DNA of 64,000 nucleotides. Origin: Paenirhizobium naphthalenivorans. Its GTDB lineage: Bacteria; Pseudomonadota; Alphaproteobacteria; Rhizobiales; Rhizobiaceae. Shown piece after piece: positions 1 to 8,669 of this stretch; within the stretch, counting starts at the first letter, position 1; each line of letters begins with the position of its first letter. The notes beneath the pieces are model-generated. The model was given only the letters and a program-made list of their open reading frames with translations, made no database searches and had not been told where the DNA came from. The position numbers and the translations under genes were made by a program. The stretch lies in assembly GCF_007992095.1 (NCBI RefSeq), contig NZ_BJZP01000012.1:1-64000 (forward strand), given 5' to 3'.

Positions 1-588
1 ATCTATGCCGCGGCGGGCCCTGCGATAGGTGCGAAAGACGGGGGCAGTGGAAAACAACAAGGCATAGCCTGAAAAGACGATCATGCCGGTCAGCAGGCAG
101 CCGCCAACGATCAGCGCCACGGTTGTGGCCGGGGCGCCTTGCGGCAGTCCGAGCGAGATGATCGCCAGCCAAGCGAAGATTGCCTTGGGGTTCGTCAGGT
201 GGATGGCGTATCCGAGCAGGAAGGTGCGCCTGATGCTTCTCACCGGCTGTGCCTTAAGCGGGGGCGCCTGCAGTGGATCGTCCCCGCGGCTTGCCGAGCG
301 CAGCGACTTATAGGCAAGGTAGAGAAGATAAAGCCCGCCCGCGATCTTCACGGCCTGCAGGACGCTCGCGTAGTGGGTGAGAACGGCGGCCAGGCCGATT
401 GAGGCCGCCATGGCCCAGGTGAACGAGCCGGCCAAAACCCCGGCCGCCATCGCAAGCCCGGAGCGGCGCCCCTCGGCGATTGATGTCGATGCGATCGCCA
501 TGACGGCGGGGCCGGGGCTGACCACCGCGACAAGATAGACGAGATAGGCCGTAAAGATCTGTGGCAGGTGCTGGGCGATATCGGTCAT
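1..588 (-). CDS. LysE/RhtB-family amino-acid exporter, 3' end outside window
   Basis: The reading frame starts MTDIAQHLPQIFTAYLVYLV and stays open to the window edge, so the C-terminus is missing. The conserved N-terminal LysE/RhtB signature is visible as VAVVSPGPAVMAI (residues about 20-32), followed by small-residue-rich membrane helices and the GGLYLLYLAYKSL segment typical of helix 3. The NPK motif of the family (LTNPKA, about residue 137) is also present. Members are inner-membrane exporters of amino acids or small metabolites, driven by proton motive force; the substrate cannot be read from sequence. It lies downstream of ispA on the same strand with a 127-nt gap, so it may or may not be cotranscribed. 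Confidence 0.85.
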   Translation of the reverse strand, partial: MTDIAQHLPQIFTAYLVYLVAVVSPGPAVMAIASTSIAEGRRSGLAMAAGVLAGSFTWAMAASIGLAAVLTHYASVLQAVKIAGGLYLLYLAYKSLRSASRGDDPLQAPPLKAQPVRSIRRTFLLGYAIHLTNPKAIFAWLAIISLGLPQGAPATTVALIVGGCLLTGMIVFSGYALLFSTAPVFRTYRRARRGID

Positions 589-715
589 CAGTAAACCCCG
601 TTCCCGTGGATGGACGATTGAGCATAGCGTCGGCACGTGCCCCGGACACGTCAGATGATTTGATCCGGACCTTTCGGGAATTGATGGGTCGGACCAGTGG
701 CTGGCACGAAAAGGG

Positions 716-1618
716 TCATGCTTTGCGGTTGGCAACAAAACGAGCGGCTTCAATCAGCGTAGCTGCGCGCTCGCCATAGACGGCGATCAGGGCGCTTGCC
801 TCGTCAACCAGCCGATCGAGTTCGGCTTCCACCCAGGCCTGGCCCCTGAGCGCGACCAGTGTGCCCTTGCCGCGGGCGGCGTCCTTGCCGGCGGCCTTGC
901 CCAGCGTTGCGGCATCGGACGTCAGGTCAAGCAAGTCGTCGGCCAGCTGGAAGGCGCGGCCGATGATCTCTCCGAAACGGCGCATGCGGTCGCGGTCATC
1001 TTCCGAGGCGCCGGCGATAACGGCACCGGCCTCACAGGCAAACCGGATCAGTGCGCCGGTCTTCATCGCCTGGAGCATCACAATGCCGTGCACATCGGGA
1101 GCCTGCTTCTCGGCCGCCAGATCGAGCGCCTGGCCACCGGCCATGCCACCAACGCCAGCGGCGCGGGCGAGGGCTAGCACGAGCTCGATCTTGGCGCGAT
1201 CGACGATTTGCGTTTCCGGCGCGGCGATGATGTCGAAGGCATAAGTCAGCAAGGCATCGCCAGCGAGGATCGCAGTTGCCTCGTCATAGGCGATGTGGAC
1301 CGTCGGCTTGCCGCGGCGCAGATCGTCGTCGTCCATGGCCGGCAGGTCGTCGTGGACCAGCGAATAGCTGTGCAGGCATTCGAGCGCCGCGCCGACCCTG
1401 AGGGCCGCCATCTCGTCACCGCCGAACATTGCCGCGCTCTCGAAGACCAGAAAGGGGCGAAGTCTCTTGCCGCCGTTCAGTGCGCCATAGCGCATGGCTT
1501 CGGCCAGGCGGGCCGGGCGTGTCACTTCCTGCGGTCGGGCTTCTTCCGATAGGAGCTGTTCCAGCAGCGTTTCGGTTCGCTTGGCCACAGTGTTGAGCTT
1601 TGCTTCGAATGGGGTCAT
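716..1618 (-). CDS. ispA: Farnesyl diphosphate synthase (polyprenyl synthetase)
   Basis: This 300-residue cytosolic enzyme condenses IPP with DMAPP/GPP to make farnesyl diphosphate for undecaprenol, quinone and hopanoid precursors. Both aspartate-rich motifs are intact: DDLPAMD (residues 90-96, followed by [10 protein letters not shown]) and DDLLD (227-231). The context HSYSLVHDD before the first motif resembles E. coli IspA, supporting C15 specificity. A start further upstream is open, but the ATG chosen here has a GGAGG seven bases upstream and begins [10 protein letters not shown], the usual family length. It diverges from mtgA across about 196 nt that must hold both promoters. Confidence 0.93.
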   Translation of the reverse strand: MTPFEAKLNTVAKRTETLLEQLLSEEARPQEVTRPARLAEAMRYGALNGGKRLRPFLVFESAAMFGGDEMAALRVGAALECLHSYSLVHDDLPAMDDDDLRRGKPTVHIAYDEATAILAGDALLTYAFDIIAAPETQIVDRAKIELVLALARAAGVGGMAGGQALDLAAEKQAPDVHGIVMLQAMKTGALIRFACEAGAVIAGASEDDRDRMRRFGEIIGRAFQLADDLLDLTSDAATLGKAAGKDAARGKGTLVALRGQAWVEAELDRLVDEASALIAVYGERAATLIEAARFVANRKA

Positions 1619-1814
1619 CAGGGCCTCCGTCGCGGCTATTTGGCATGGGGGCGAGGGACTGGCAACGGGAATCTGGCCGGGAAAAGCCGCGCTGCCTCGC
1701 AAGCTGTCTGGCTATCGATGGCGAGCCTCGTTAAGAGGAAAGATCACTCGAAGACACCAGGGTAGGTCCTTCTTGGCGGACAACAGCGATTTCGGAAGCG
1801 ATGAGGATGGCGAT

Positions 1815-2507
1815 ATGGCAGCGCCGCGCAGGTCCAAGAGGCTGGTGCGGGAGCTTCTGCGCATCGTGCTCGCCTTTCTACTGCTGCCCTATGTGTTGAT
1901 CCCGTTCTATCGACTGGACTTCATTCATCCCGTTTCGACGCTGATGCTGGCCGATCTTGCGATCTTTCAGGGCTATGACCGGCAGTGGGTGGGCTTTGAC
2001 GAGATCTCGCCGCATCTGGTCCGCGCTGTGATGATGTCGGAGGACGGCCAGTTCTGCTCGCACATGGGCGTCGACTGGGAGCAGATGAAAGGCGTGGTTG
2101 ACGACGCGCTGGCGGGTGAGGCGACGCGAGGGGCCAGCACGATCCCGATGCAGACGGTCAAGAATCTCTTTCTATGGAACAGCCGGTCGCTGATCCGAAA
2201 GGGGTTGGAGTTGCCGCTCGCTATTTTCGCTGACGCGATCTGGTCGAAGAAGCGGACGATGGAGATTTATCTCAACATCGCCGAATGGGGCCCTGGCGTC
2301 TATGGCATTGAGGCGGCAGCCCGTTATCATTTCAAGACCTCGGCCGCAAAACTGACGCCGAGCCAGGCGGCGTTGCTTGCCGTTTCGCTTCCTAACCCGA
2401 TCGAGCGGGTAGCGGGCAAGCCGGGCAAGGGCATGAAACGGTTGGCGGCCTTGGTGGACCGGCGCGCAAAGCGGTCGGGTGCTTATATCACTTGCCTTTA
2501 TGAGTGA
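1815..2507 (+). CDS. mtgA: Monofunctional biosynthetic peptidoglycan transglycosylase
   Basis: This GT51 enzyme polymerises lipid II into glycan strands at the periplasmic face of the inner membrane. The 230-residue product has one N-terminal membrane anchor (about residues 13-32). The catalytic-region motif is [13 protein letters not shown], with Glu76 as the probable catalytic residue, followed by [13 protein letters not shown] (family GxSTxxQQ) and the RKGLELPLA and [15 protein letters not shown] motifs. No transpeptidase domain follows, hence monofunctional. The ATG is preceded by GAGGAT; an in-frame TTG 42 nt upstream is an alternative. Its stop is 77 nt before the GST gene on the same strand. 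Confidence 0.92.
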   Translation: MAAPRRSKRLVRELLRIVLAFLLLPYVLIPFYRLDFIHPVSTLMLADLAIFQGYDRQWVGFDEISPHLVRAVMMSEDGQFCSHMGVDWEQMKGVVDDALAGEATRGASTIPMQTVKNLFLWNSRSLIRKGLELPLAIFADAIWSKKRTMEIYLNIAEWGPGVYGIEAAARYHFKTSAAKLTPSQAALLAVSLPNPIERVAGKPGKGMKRLAALVDRRAKRSGAYITCLYE

Positions 2508-2584
2508 CTTTCAAAACTTTGGTTGGTGCCGGAATAGGGAGACCCTTAGTCTTGCCCGGAACATTGGCAATCGGGAGCGCGGCG

Positions 2585-3232
2585 ATGGACCCTTTCATTC
2601 TTTATATCGGTAACAAGAATTATTCTTCCTGGTCGTTCCGTCCGTGGATTGCGCTGACCGCATGCGGCATTCCCTTCGAGGAGCAACTGATTCCTTTCGA
2701 TTTCGATGCCGGCAATCCGAAGTTCCTAGAGATTTCCCCGACCGGTCGCGTGCCGGTTCTCCACCATGGCAATCTCAGGGTTTGGGAATCACTTGCGATT
2801 ATTGAATATGCCGCCGAGCTTTATCCCGACGCCGGCCTCTGGCCGAGCGACAGGGGCGATCGTGCTATGGCGCGATCGATCTCGATGGAAATGCTGTCCG
2901 GCTTCCGGGCGCTGCGCGGAGCCTGCCCGATGAACATTCGCCGTGAGATCCGGGCGATTGATTTGCCGCAGGGTGTTGTCGGCGATGTGGCGCATATCGA
3001 GATGATCTGGCGCGACATGCGACAGCGTTCCGGCGGTCCCTTCCTGTTCGGGGAGTTTTCCGCTGCCGACGCAATGTATGCGCCGGTGGTCAATCGCTTC
3101 AAGGTTTACGATCTGGTCAAGGCGGCGGATACGCGCGACTACATGCAGGCGATGGAGAGCCATACGGCCTGGATTGCCTGGCGCGATGCCGCGCTCGCCG
3201 AGACGTGGGTCGTGCCGGAGGACGAGGCCTGA
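2585..3232 (+). CDS. Glutathione S-transferase family protein
   Basis: The 215-residue protein has the two-domain cytosolic GST layout. The N-terminal thioredoxin-like domain starts [20 protein letters not shown], where the Ser-Ser-Trp-Ser segment is the usual catalytic serine region of the zeta/YfcF-like bacterial class. [19 protein letters not shown] (about residues 53-71) contains the cis-proline and the E-S pair that bind the glutathione gamma-glutamyl group. The C-terminal helical domain follows, with [12 protein letters not shown] as the N-capping-box region. The start has GGGAG about 8 nt upstream. The substrate is unknown. Confidence 0.88.
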   Translation: MDPFILYIGNKNYSSWSFRPWIALTACGIPFEEQLIPFDFDAGNPKFLEISPTGRVPVLHHGNLRVWESLAIIEYAAELYPDAGLWPSDRGDRAMARSISMEMLSGFRALRGACPMNIRREIRAIDLPQGVVGDVAHIEMIWRDMRQRSGGPFLFGEFSAADAMYAPVVNRFKVYDLVKAADTRDYMQAMESHTAWIAWRDAALAETWVVPEDEA

Positions 3233-3392
3233 AAGTTGGCGCGGACCCGGGCCACCGAAAAAAATCAGCCGGGGACTGGTCAAAGCCCCGCAGCCCATGT
3301 ATAAGCGCGCGAAATTCCGAGATCGAGACAGGTGCTGTTCGGCCTCATCCGGCTGCGGAATCCTGTTTTGCCCGTCATGTGGAGTAAGTAAA

Positions 3393-3578
3393 ATGGCTGT
3401 ACCAAAAAGAAAAACAAGCCCGTCCAAGCGCGGTATGCGCCGCTCTGCAGACGCGCTGAAGGCTGCGACCTACGTCGAAGATAAGAACTCCGGCGAATTG
3501 CGGCGCCCGCACCATATCGATCTGAAAACCGGTATGTACCGTGGCCGTCAGGTTTTGACGCCCAAGGAAAGCGCATAA
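3393..3578 (+). CDS. rpmF: 50S ribosomal protein L32
   Basis: The 61-residue basic protein begins [20 protein letters not shown], the invariant start of bacterial L32, and ends [12 protein letters not shown] as in Rhizobiales. It lacks the four zinc-binding cysteines, so it is the zinc-independent (C-) form. A GGAG lies 8 nt before the ATG. It is followed closely by a strong intrinsic terminator and so is probably monocistronic. Confidence 0.97.
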   Translation: MAVPKRKTSPSKRGMRRSADALKAATYVEDKNSGELRRPHHIDLKTGMYRGRQVLTPKESA

Positions 3579-3603
3579 CATCCTAATTTTCGGGTGACTT
3601 TTT

Positions 3604-3634
3604 AAGGCCGGCGTTAAGCCGGCCTTTACTTTTT
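3604..3634 (+). terminator. Intrinsic terminator after rpmF
   Basis: Arms AAGGCCGGC and GCCGGCCTT form a perfect 9-bp stem with a 5-nt loop, followed by TACTTTTT. It starts 25 nt after the rpmF stop. Confidence 0.85.
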
Positions 3635-3713
3635 GGAGGGTCTGGCGGCTAAATCCTCGCTTCGCCGCCCGGCTTGCCGGCGGCTCATGCCTTCCATCGA
3701 CCGAGGACTTGCC

Positions 3714-4121
3714 ATGCTCTCCGCCATTCCCCTTATGATCCTGCCGCTGGCACTCTACAATCTGGCCATGCTCGGTCTTTTCGGAGCCGGCGGAGTTGAC
3801 GTTCTGGACCAGCAATTGCTGTCCCTTTCGATGCTGTCGGGGGCCGTCTGGGTCATGTCCGTCAGCGATGTCCTGATCCTGCTGTCGCTCGTCATCCTTT
3901 TCTTCGAGATTCTCAAGGCAACGATGAACGGTTCCGGATCGCTGATAAACCACCTGCTGTCCATGCTGGTCTTCATCGCCTTTCTGGTCGAATTCCTGTT
4001 GGTCAAGGGGGCGGCTACCCAGACCTTCTTCATCCTGATGACGATTGCCTTCATCGATGTGGTCGGCGGTTTCACCGTGTCGATCCGCTCGGCGGGCCGG
4101 GACGTTTCCATCGGTCTTTGA
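3714..4121 (+). CDS. Conserved small membrane protein, function unknown
   Basis: The 135-residue product is strongly hydrophobic, with about four predicted membrane spans (residues about 2-22, 37-64, 76-96 and 102-118). The start MLSAIPLMILPLALYN is supported by GAGGA seven bases upstream; an ATG 27 nt earlier is also in frame. I do not recognise a characterised family. Homologues annotated as hypothetical membrane proteins are expected in rhizobia. It sits between the rpmF terminator and the phaR terminator, convergent with phaR, so it is its own transcription unit. Confidence 0.75.
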   Translation: MLSAIPLMILPLALYNLAMLGLFGAGGVDVLDQQLLSLSMLSGAVWVMSVSDVLILLSLVILFFEILKATMNGSGSLINHLLSMLVFIAFLVEFLLVKGAATQTFFILMTIAFIDVVGGFTVSIRSAGRDVSIGL

Positions 4122-4145
4122 GCCGACCTCCTCGTTCGACAATGC

Positions 4146-4172
4146 AAAAAGGGCAGGAGATGACTCCTGCCC
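4146..4172 (-). terminator. Intrinsic terminator for phaR
   Basis: Read on the minus strand, a 9-bp stem GGGCAGGAG / CTCCTGCCC with a 4-nt loop is followed by TTTTT. It lies 35 nt beyond the phaR stop. Confidence 0.85.
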
Positions 4173-4207
4173 ATCACGGTCGTGCGACAGTTTCTGTCGA
4201 CGGTGGC

Positions 4208-4783
4208 TCAGAGATTGTCGAGCTTGCTCTGCAACGTGCGCAGCTGTTCCTTGAGTTCGTCTATGTCCTTCGCCTCTGCCTTCTTGGTCTCTTTCGGCGG
4301 TTGGGTTCCAAGGAAGGGCGAGAACATCTGCATCGCCTGGTGGAACATCTCGGTGTTGCGCTTGACCTGCTCTTCCATGAGCTGCATCGGGGCATGCAAA
4401 TTCTTGGTCAGCGGCGTTTCACCGAAGGCCTTGGTCATCTGCTCGCGCATCTGGACCTGCTGTTCGGTGAAGGCCTTCATCGAGTGCTCGAGAAAGCTCG
4501 GCACGACCATTTGCATCTGGTCGCCGTAATAGCTGATCAGCTGGCGCAGGAAGGAGATTGGCAGCAGCGTATTGCCTGTCTTCGACTCCTGCTCGAAAAT
4601 GATCTGGGTCAGAACCGAATGGGTGATGTCATCGCCGGACTTGGCATCCTGGACGGTGAACTCCTCCCCCTTCTTGACCATCTTGGCCAGGTCTTCCAGC
4701 GTCACGTAGGTGCTGGTGCCCGTGTTGTAGAGGCGTCGATTGGCATATTTCTTTATGACGATCTCGCCTTCGGCTTTGGCCAT
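4208..4783 (-). CDS. phaR: Polyhydroxyalkanoate synthesis repressor PhaR
   Basis: The 191-residue protein starts MAKAEGEIVIKKYANRRLYN, the characteristic opening of the PHB/PHA accumulation regulator DNA-binding domain (about residues 10-70). A second domain follows (about 75-130, including FEQESKTGNTLLPISFLRQL) that binds PHB granules in the family, then a coiled, Met/Gln-rich tail. The family represses phasin and other PHA genes and is released by binding polymer granules; in rhizobia it is also called AniA. GGGAGAG precedes the ATG. It is divergent from phaA, so the 228-nt gap probably carries operators for both. Confidence 0.92.
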   Translation of the reverse strand: MAKAEGEIVIKKYANRRLYNTGTSTYVTLEDLAKMVKKGEEFTVQDAKSGDDITHSVLTQIIFEQESKTGNTLLPISFLRQLISYYGDQMQMVVPSFLEHSMKAFTEQQVQMREQMTKAFGETPLTKNLHAPMQLMEEQVKRNTEMFHQAMQMFSPFLGTQPPKETKKAEAKDIDELKEQLRTLQSKLDNL

Positions 4784-5011
4784 ATTTCTCTCCCAATCTC
4801 GTTGATTTTGTGGATTTTTGCTCTTCCCATACCAAGTGTAAGCGCAAATCGAGGGTGGTGACAATCTCTTTGTGCGATGCGGCACTCGCATTTGATGAAA
4901 CTCAAGAGGGTACAACTAAGGAACGAAATCGGCGGCACTCTTCCTATTTGACTTCGACCGAAAGCTTTGCCAGTTTCTCAGTCAACAACATAAAGATTTG
5001 AGGAGGCGTCC

Positions 5012-6193
5012 ATGAGCAGTTCATCCATCGTCATTGCCAGCGCCGCGCGTACGCCGGTCGGTTCCTTCAACGGCGCTTTCGCCAATGTTCCGGCTCATGA
5101 TCTTGGTGCGACCGTCATCAAGGGGGTGCTGGAGCGGGCGGGTGTCGACCCCAAGGAAATTGATGAAGTGATCCTCGGTCAGGTGCTCACCGCCGGCCAG
5201 GGCCAGAATCCAGCTCGTCAGGCGGCAATGAAGGCCGGCATTCCCCAGGAGGCCACCTCCTGGGGCGTGAATCAGCTCTGCGGATCGGGCCTTCGTGCCG
5301 TCGCTCTCGGCATGCAGCAGATCGCGACCGGCGATGCGACGATCATCATCGCGGGTGGTCAGGAGTCTATGTCGATGGCGCCGCATTGCGCCCATCTGCG
5401 GGCGGGCATCAAGATGGGCGACCTGAAGATGGTCGACACGATGATCAAGGACGGCCTGACCGATGCCTTCTACGGCTACCACATGGGTACGACTGCCGAG
5501 AATGTCGCTCGCCAGTTCCAGTTGACGCGCGATGAGCAGGATGTCTTCGCCCTTGCCTCGCAGAACAAGGCTGAGGCCGCTCAGGTGGCTGGCCGCTTCA
5601 AGGACGAGATCGTTCCGGTCGTGGTGCCGGGCCGCAAAGGCGATGTGACCGTCGATGCTGACGAATATATCCGCATCGGCGCGACGCTCGAGAGCATGAC
5701 CAAGCTGCGCCCGGCCTTCGATAAGGAAGGCACGGTCACCGCCGGCAACGCCTCCGGCATCAACGACGGCGCGGCCGCGGCCCTGCTCATGACCGAAGCC
5801 GAGGCTCAGCGCCGTGGCATCACCCCGCTGGTGCGTATCGCTTCCTGGGCAACAGCCGGCGTCGATCCTCAGATCATGGGAACCGGTCCGATCCCAGCTT
5901 CGCGCAAGGCTCTGCAGAAAGCCGGCTGGAGCGTTGCGGACCTCGATTTGGTTGAGGCCAATGAAGCCTTTGCCGCCCAGGCCTGCGCGGTCAATAAGGA
6001 TCTTGGCTGGGATACTTCGATCGTCAACGTCAACGGTGGAGCGATCGCCATCGGTCATCCAATCGGCGCATCGGGTGCGCGCGTGCTCAACACGCTGGTG
6101 TTCGAGATGAAGCGTCGCGGGGCGAAAAAAGGCCTCGCCACGCTGTGCATCGGTGGCGGAATGGGTATCGCCATGTGCCTGGAGGCACTCTGA
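5012..6193 (+). CDS. phaA: Acetyl-CoA acetyltransferase (beta-ketothiolase)
   Basis: This 393-residue thiolase condenses two acetyl-CoA to acetoacetyl-CoA, the first step to polyhydroxybutyrate. The catalytic set is complete: Cys90 in [10 protein letters not shown], His349 in [10 protein letters not shown] and Cys379 in LCIGGGMG, with NEAF (317-320) also present. A GAGGAGG sits upstream of the ATG. A TTGACT hexamer around 4949 could be a -35 element, but its -10 partner is poor. phaB follows on the same strand after 132 nt, so the pair is likely cotranscribed. The PHB synthase phaC is not in the window. Confidence 0.96.
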   Translation: MSSSSIVIASAARTPVGSFNGAFANVPAHDLGATVIKGVLERAGVDPKEIDEVILGQVLTAGQGQNPARQAAMKAGIPQEATSWGVNQLCGSGLRAVALGMQQIATGDATIIIAGGQESMSMAPHCAHLRAGIKMGDLKMVDTMIKDGLTDAFYGYHMGTTAENVARQFQLTRDEQDVFALASQNKAEAAQVAGRFKDEIVPVVVPGRKGDVTVDADEYIRIGATLESMTKLRPAFDKEGTVTAGNASGINDGAAAALLMTEAEAQRRGITPLVRIASWATAGVDPQIMGTGPIPASRKALQKAGWSVADLDLVEANEAFAAQACAVNKDLGWDTSIVNVNGGAIAIGHPIGASGARVLNTLVFEMKRRGAKKGLATLCIGGGMGIAMCLEAL

Positions 6194-6325
6194 AGCATGC
6201 AGCGCGACCGGCGCGGTCTTCAAAGTCGCGCGTGAGGTCCATCTGCTTGACATGAAACTGTCCTAACAACGGCTCCACGAGAAGGGCCGGTGGGCGCTTG
6301 ATTATGCTGTGAGGGGAAACAGGAC

Positions 6326-7051
6326 ATGAGCAGACTAGCATTGGTAACGGGTGGAACACGGGGTATCGGGGCGGCGATTTCGATCGCGCTCAAGGCTGCG
6401 GGCTACAAGGTTGCGGCAAATTATGCCGGCAATGATGAGAAGGCCAAGGCCTTCGAGGCGGAGACGGGGATCCACGCCTTCAAGTGGGACGTTTCCAACT
6501 ACCAGGCTTGTGTCGAGGGTATCACCAAGGTTGAGGCAACGCTGGGCCCGGTCGAGATCCTCGTCAACAATGCCGGCATCACGCGCGATGCGATGTTTCA
6601 CAAGATGACGCCGGAACAGTGGAACGAGGTGATCAACACCAATCTCAACGGTGTCTTCAACATGACGCACCCCATCTGGTCCGGCATGCGTGACCGTAAT
6701 TTTGGCCGCGTCATCACTATTTCGTCTATCAATGGCCAGAAGGGGCAAATGGGGCAGGTCAACTATTCCGCCTCCAAGGCCGGCGATCTCGGCTTCACCA
6801 AGGCGCTCGCCCAGGAGGGAGCGGCCAAGGGGATCACCGTCAACGCGATCTGCCCCGGCTATATCGGCACTGAGATGGTGCGTGCGGTCCCGGAAAAGGT
6901 GCTCAACGAGCGGATCATCCCGCAGATCCCGGTCGGCCGTCTTGGCGAACCGGAAGAGATTGCGCGCATCGTCGTGTTTCTCGCGTCAGACGACGCTGGT
7001 TTCATCACTGGATCGACGATTTCTGCCAATGGCGGGCAATTCGTCGTCTGA
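6326..7051 (+). CDS. phaB: Acetoacetyl-CoA reductase (NADPH)
   Basis: This 241-residue short-chain dehydrogenase reduces acetoacetyl-CoA to (R)-3-hydroxybutyryl-CoA for PHB synthesis. It shows the cofactor motif TGGTRGIGAA (residues 8-17), NNAG (about 84-87), the catalytic Ser in ITISSINGQKGQMGQ, and the YxxxK pair in NYSASKAGDLG. The PhaB-type sequence around GQKGQMGQVNYSASKAG and the C-terminal FITGSTISANGGQ identify the subfamily. GAGGGG lies upstream of the start. It is followed by an intrinsic terminator. Confidence 0.95.
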   Translation: MSRLALVTGGTRGIGAAISIALKAAGYKVAANYAGNDEKAKAFEAETGIHAFKWDVSNYQACVEGITKVEATLGPVEILVNNAGITRDAMFHKMTPEQWNEVINTNLNGVFNMTHPIWSGMRDRNFGRVITISSINGQKGQMGQVNYSASKAGDLGFTKALAQEGAAKGITVNAICPGYIGTEMVRAVPEKVLNERIIPQIPVGRLGEPEEIARIVVFLASDDAGFITGSTISANGGQFVV

Positions 7052-7076
7052 GTATGGTCTTGGGCCCATTTGAGAG

Positions 7077-7100
7077 GCGGCCCCGAAGAGGGGCCGCTTT
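7077..7100 (+). terminator. Intrinsic terminator after phaB
   Basis: Perfect 8-bp stem GCGGCCCC / GGGGCCGC with a GAAGA loop, then a short TTT. The U tract is short, so termination may be partial; the next gene starts immediately after it. Confidence 0.7.
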
Positions 7101-7103
7101 GCC

Positions 7104-7463
7104 ATGGAAGCTCTCATGAGGTCGCCGTTCCCGACTGTGCAGGTTCTTGTCGTCGCCTGGAAGCGGGCCTGGTCGTCAGGCACGTCGTACAAATGGACGC
7201 CGGAAAATCCGGCAATGGGGCAGTGCAGCGTGACGTGTCTCGTCGTGCAGGACCTGTTCGGCGGGCAGATCGTCACGACACAGGTTCCGGGCGGTACCCA
7301 TTTCTACAACCGCATCGATGGCCAACGTATCGATCTGACGGTCAGTCAGTTTCAACAATCGATCACCTTTGATGATCACCCCGCCAGCCGCGCCGAGGCG
7401 CTTAGGGATGCTGGCTTGGAACAGTATTTCCTGTTGCGCCAAAGACTGGGTCCCAATCGTTAA
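7104..7463 (+). CDS. YunG-like protein, function unknown
   Basis: The 119-residue protein carries the YunG-type signature MGQCSVTCLVVQDLFGG (residues 38-54), followed by PGGTHFYNRIDGQRIDLT (about 63-80) and a C-terminal stretch RAEALRDAGLEQYFLLRQRL. Bacillus YunG homologues have no proven function that I know of; the conserved Cys and the H-F-Y-N block suggest a small alpha/beta enzyme or substrate-binding fold, which is speculative. The start is uncertain: an in-frame ATG 12 nt later has GGAAG ahead of it. It lies directly after the phaB hairpin. Confidence 0.7.
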   Translation: MEALMRSPFPTVQVLVVAWKRAWSSGTSYKWTPENPAMGQCSVTCLVVQDLFGGQIVTTQVPGGTHFYNRIDGQRIDLTVSQFQQSITFDDHPASRAEALRDAGLEQYFLLRQRLGPNR

Positions 7464-7547
7464 CGTGTGGAACTTGATCACAGCCACGAAACCTTAATAT
7501 CCACCACTCCGTATGGTTAACATTTTGTTGTTTCACAACATCTCGTG

Positions 7548-7599
7548 GTGAACAGATCAGGAAAATCATCGTGTCTGTGATTCGTCGCTGATTCGTTCC
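7548..7599. repeat. Copy 1 of a 52-bp direct repeat with GANTC sites
   Basis: This stretch matches 8426-8477 without gaps at 42 of 52 positions, including the identical last 21 bases. It contains two GANTC methylation-type sites 11 bp apart. It is intergenic, 49 nt beyond the lipoprotein terminator at 7642-7672. Function unknown. Confidence 0.8.
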
Positions 7600-7641
7600 G
7601 GCTTTGATCGAGATGTTAACGTTCCGCCATTTAAGGGTGGC

Positions 7642-7672
7642 AAAAAGCCGCTGGTGGTGGGCCAGCGGTTTT
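7642..7672 (-). terminator. Intrinsic terminator for the glycine-zipper lipoprotein gene
   Basis: A stem CCGCTGG / CCAGCGG is extended by flanking A and T runs and, read on the minus strand, ends in TTTTT. The opposite strand also ends in TTTT, so it could act bidirectionally. Confidence 0.75.
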
Positions 7673-7696
7673 CTGCCAATGTGTTGGGGGGGGGCT

Positions 7697-7948
7697 TTAG
7701 CGGCAACGGGCTTCGTAACGACGACCGTAGCGGTCGCGGTAGATGCAATACCCGCGGCGGTCGGCCTGGGCGATCAAGACGCCGGCAGCGCCGCCGATCA
7801 CCGCCCCGACAGCCGCCCCGCCGACAGAATTGGTGGCGACACCACCGATGACTGCGCCTGTTGCCGCCCCGACTCCAGCGCCACGTTCCGTGGCGGTGCA
7901 GGAGGCAAGAGGCGCAATTAAAGCAAGAGCGATAAGGGTCTTTTTCAT
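7697..7948 (-). CDS. Small glycine-zipper outer-membrane lipoprotein
   Basis: The 83-residue product has a lipoprotein signal MKKTLIALALIAPLASC (lipobox LASC, lipidated Cys17). A glycine-zipper segment follows, rich in GAxxG repeats (about residues 23-60, GVGAATGAVIGG and GAAVGAVIGGAAG), with a basic, Tyr/Arg-rich tail. This is the 17-kDa-antigen/OsmB-like type often linked to envelope stress, though that role is by family only. GAGGAA precedes the ATG. The neighbour upstream on the same strand is a DUF3309-type peptide; the 31-nt gap suggests cotranscription. Confidence 0.85.
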   Translation of the reverse strand: MKKTLIALALIAPLASCTATERGAGVGAATGAVIGGVATNSVGGAAVGAVIGGAAGVLIAQADRRGYCIYRDRYGRRYEARCR

Positions 7949-7979
7949 CGTCGTTATTCCTCTTCGGTTTCTAGACCGC

Positions 7980-8135
7980 TCAGATCCGGCCCATGAGCAG
8001 CAGGATGACAAGAATGAGGACCACAAGACTGAGGCCGCCAGACGGACCGTAGCCCCAGTTGCGGCTATAGCCCCAATTGGGTAATGCCCCGACCAGCAGC
8101 AGAATTAAGATGACGACAAGGATTGTACTCAACAT
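7980..8135 (-). CDS. DUF3309-type small membrane protein
   Basis: The 51-residue peptide has two hydrophobic helices (residues about 2-18 and 35-49) separated by the polar turn PNWGYSRNWGYGPSGG. This is the layout of the DUF3309 family of tiny inner-membrane proteins common in Rhizobiales, with unknown function. The start has GGAGAGGAG a few bases upstream. It probably forms a two-gene unit with the lipoprotein gene. Confidence 0.82.
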   Translation of the reverse strand: MLSTILVVILILLLVGALPNWGYSRNWGYGPSGGLSLVVLILVILLLMGRI

Positions 8136-8669
8136 GGCACTCCTCTCCAACGGCGAATGCGAAATTCCACTATCGTGACACCTTAATTCCCCAGGTTCGC
8201 AATTGTTCCGCACTCTGAATCGGCATCGGCGAGAAGTCCTGCTCAATATGGCGCCGCCGAGCCTGAGCGCAGACTGTTTCGTCCGGCGGCCACGTAATGC
8301 GTTTGCCACAAAGGCCTGCGGGTCGATGAAGCCGGCGATTACGTTGCCGATCTGGCGCTTCCGCTGAAGGTATTGATTGGATCAGCATTTCGTATGAAGC
8401 CTGCCGCGATGGCCGATATGTAGCAGTGAACAAATCCGGAATCACTACGAGTCGGCGATTCGTCGCTGATTCGTTCCCAGACTGTTCCATCGTGGCTCTT
8501 ATGGACCTTTCAACGGTCTCAGTGTGCTTTCCTTTGATCAGTGGAGGGGCGAATTACGCCTATCACAGTCAGGGCGGCTTGCCTTTGTCGGCAATCGTCG
8601 CCATGTGTGGGCAAGTTCGCCGGCCGCCGACAAGGGTGTTCGACGATCCATTTTAGCGCGGAGCCGTCG
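8136..8669. other. 534-nt stretch without a confident gene
   Basis: It must contain the promoter of the DUF3309/lipoprotein pair (minus) and of the helicase operon (plus). Short open frames on both strands have no recognisable domain or good ribosome-binding site. On the minus strand, fragments such as IAGFIDPQAFVANAL and PMPIQSAEQLRTWGIKV sit in different frames and could be remnants of a decayed gene, but this is weak. The stretch contains copy 2 of the 52-bp repeat. Confidence 0.6.
8426..8477. repeat. Copy 2 of the 52-bp direct repeat, dense in GANTC
   Basis: Ungapped match to 7548-7599 (42/52). This copy holds four GANTC sites (GAATC, GAGTC, GATTC, GATTC) starting at 8439, 8449, 8457 and 8468, i.e. 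within 34 bp. GANTC is the target of the cell-cycle methylase CcrM in alphaproteobacteria. It lies about 190 nt before the helicase start. Confidence 0.8.

Noticed and set aside
7548..7599. EcfG (general stress) promoter in the GANTC repeat
   Set aside because: GGAAC occurs on the minus strand, but no CGTT lies 16-17 nt downstream.
8170..8490. Possible gene of about 106 codons on the minus strand
   Set aside because: No ribosome-binding site, Arg-rich composition and no recognisable domain; gene-like fragments fall in different frames, so at most a decayed remnant.
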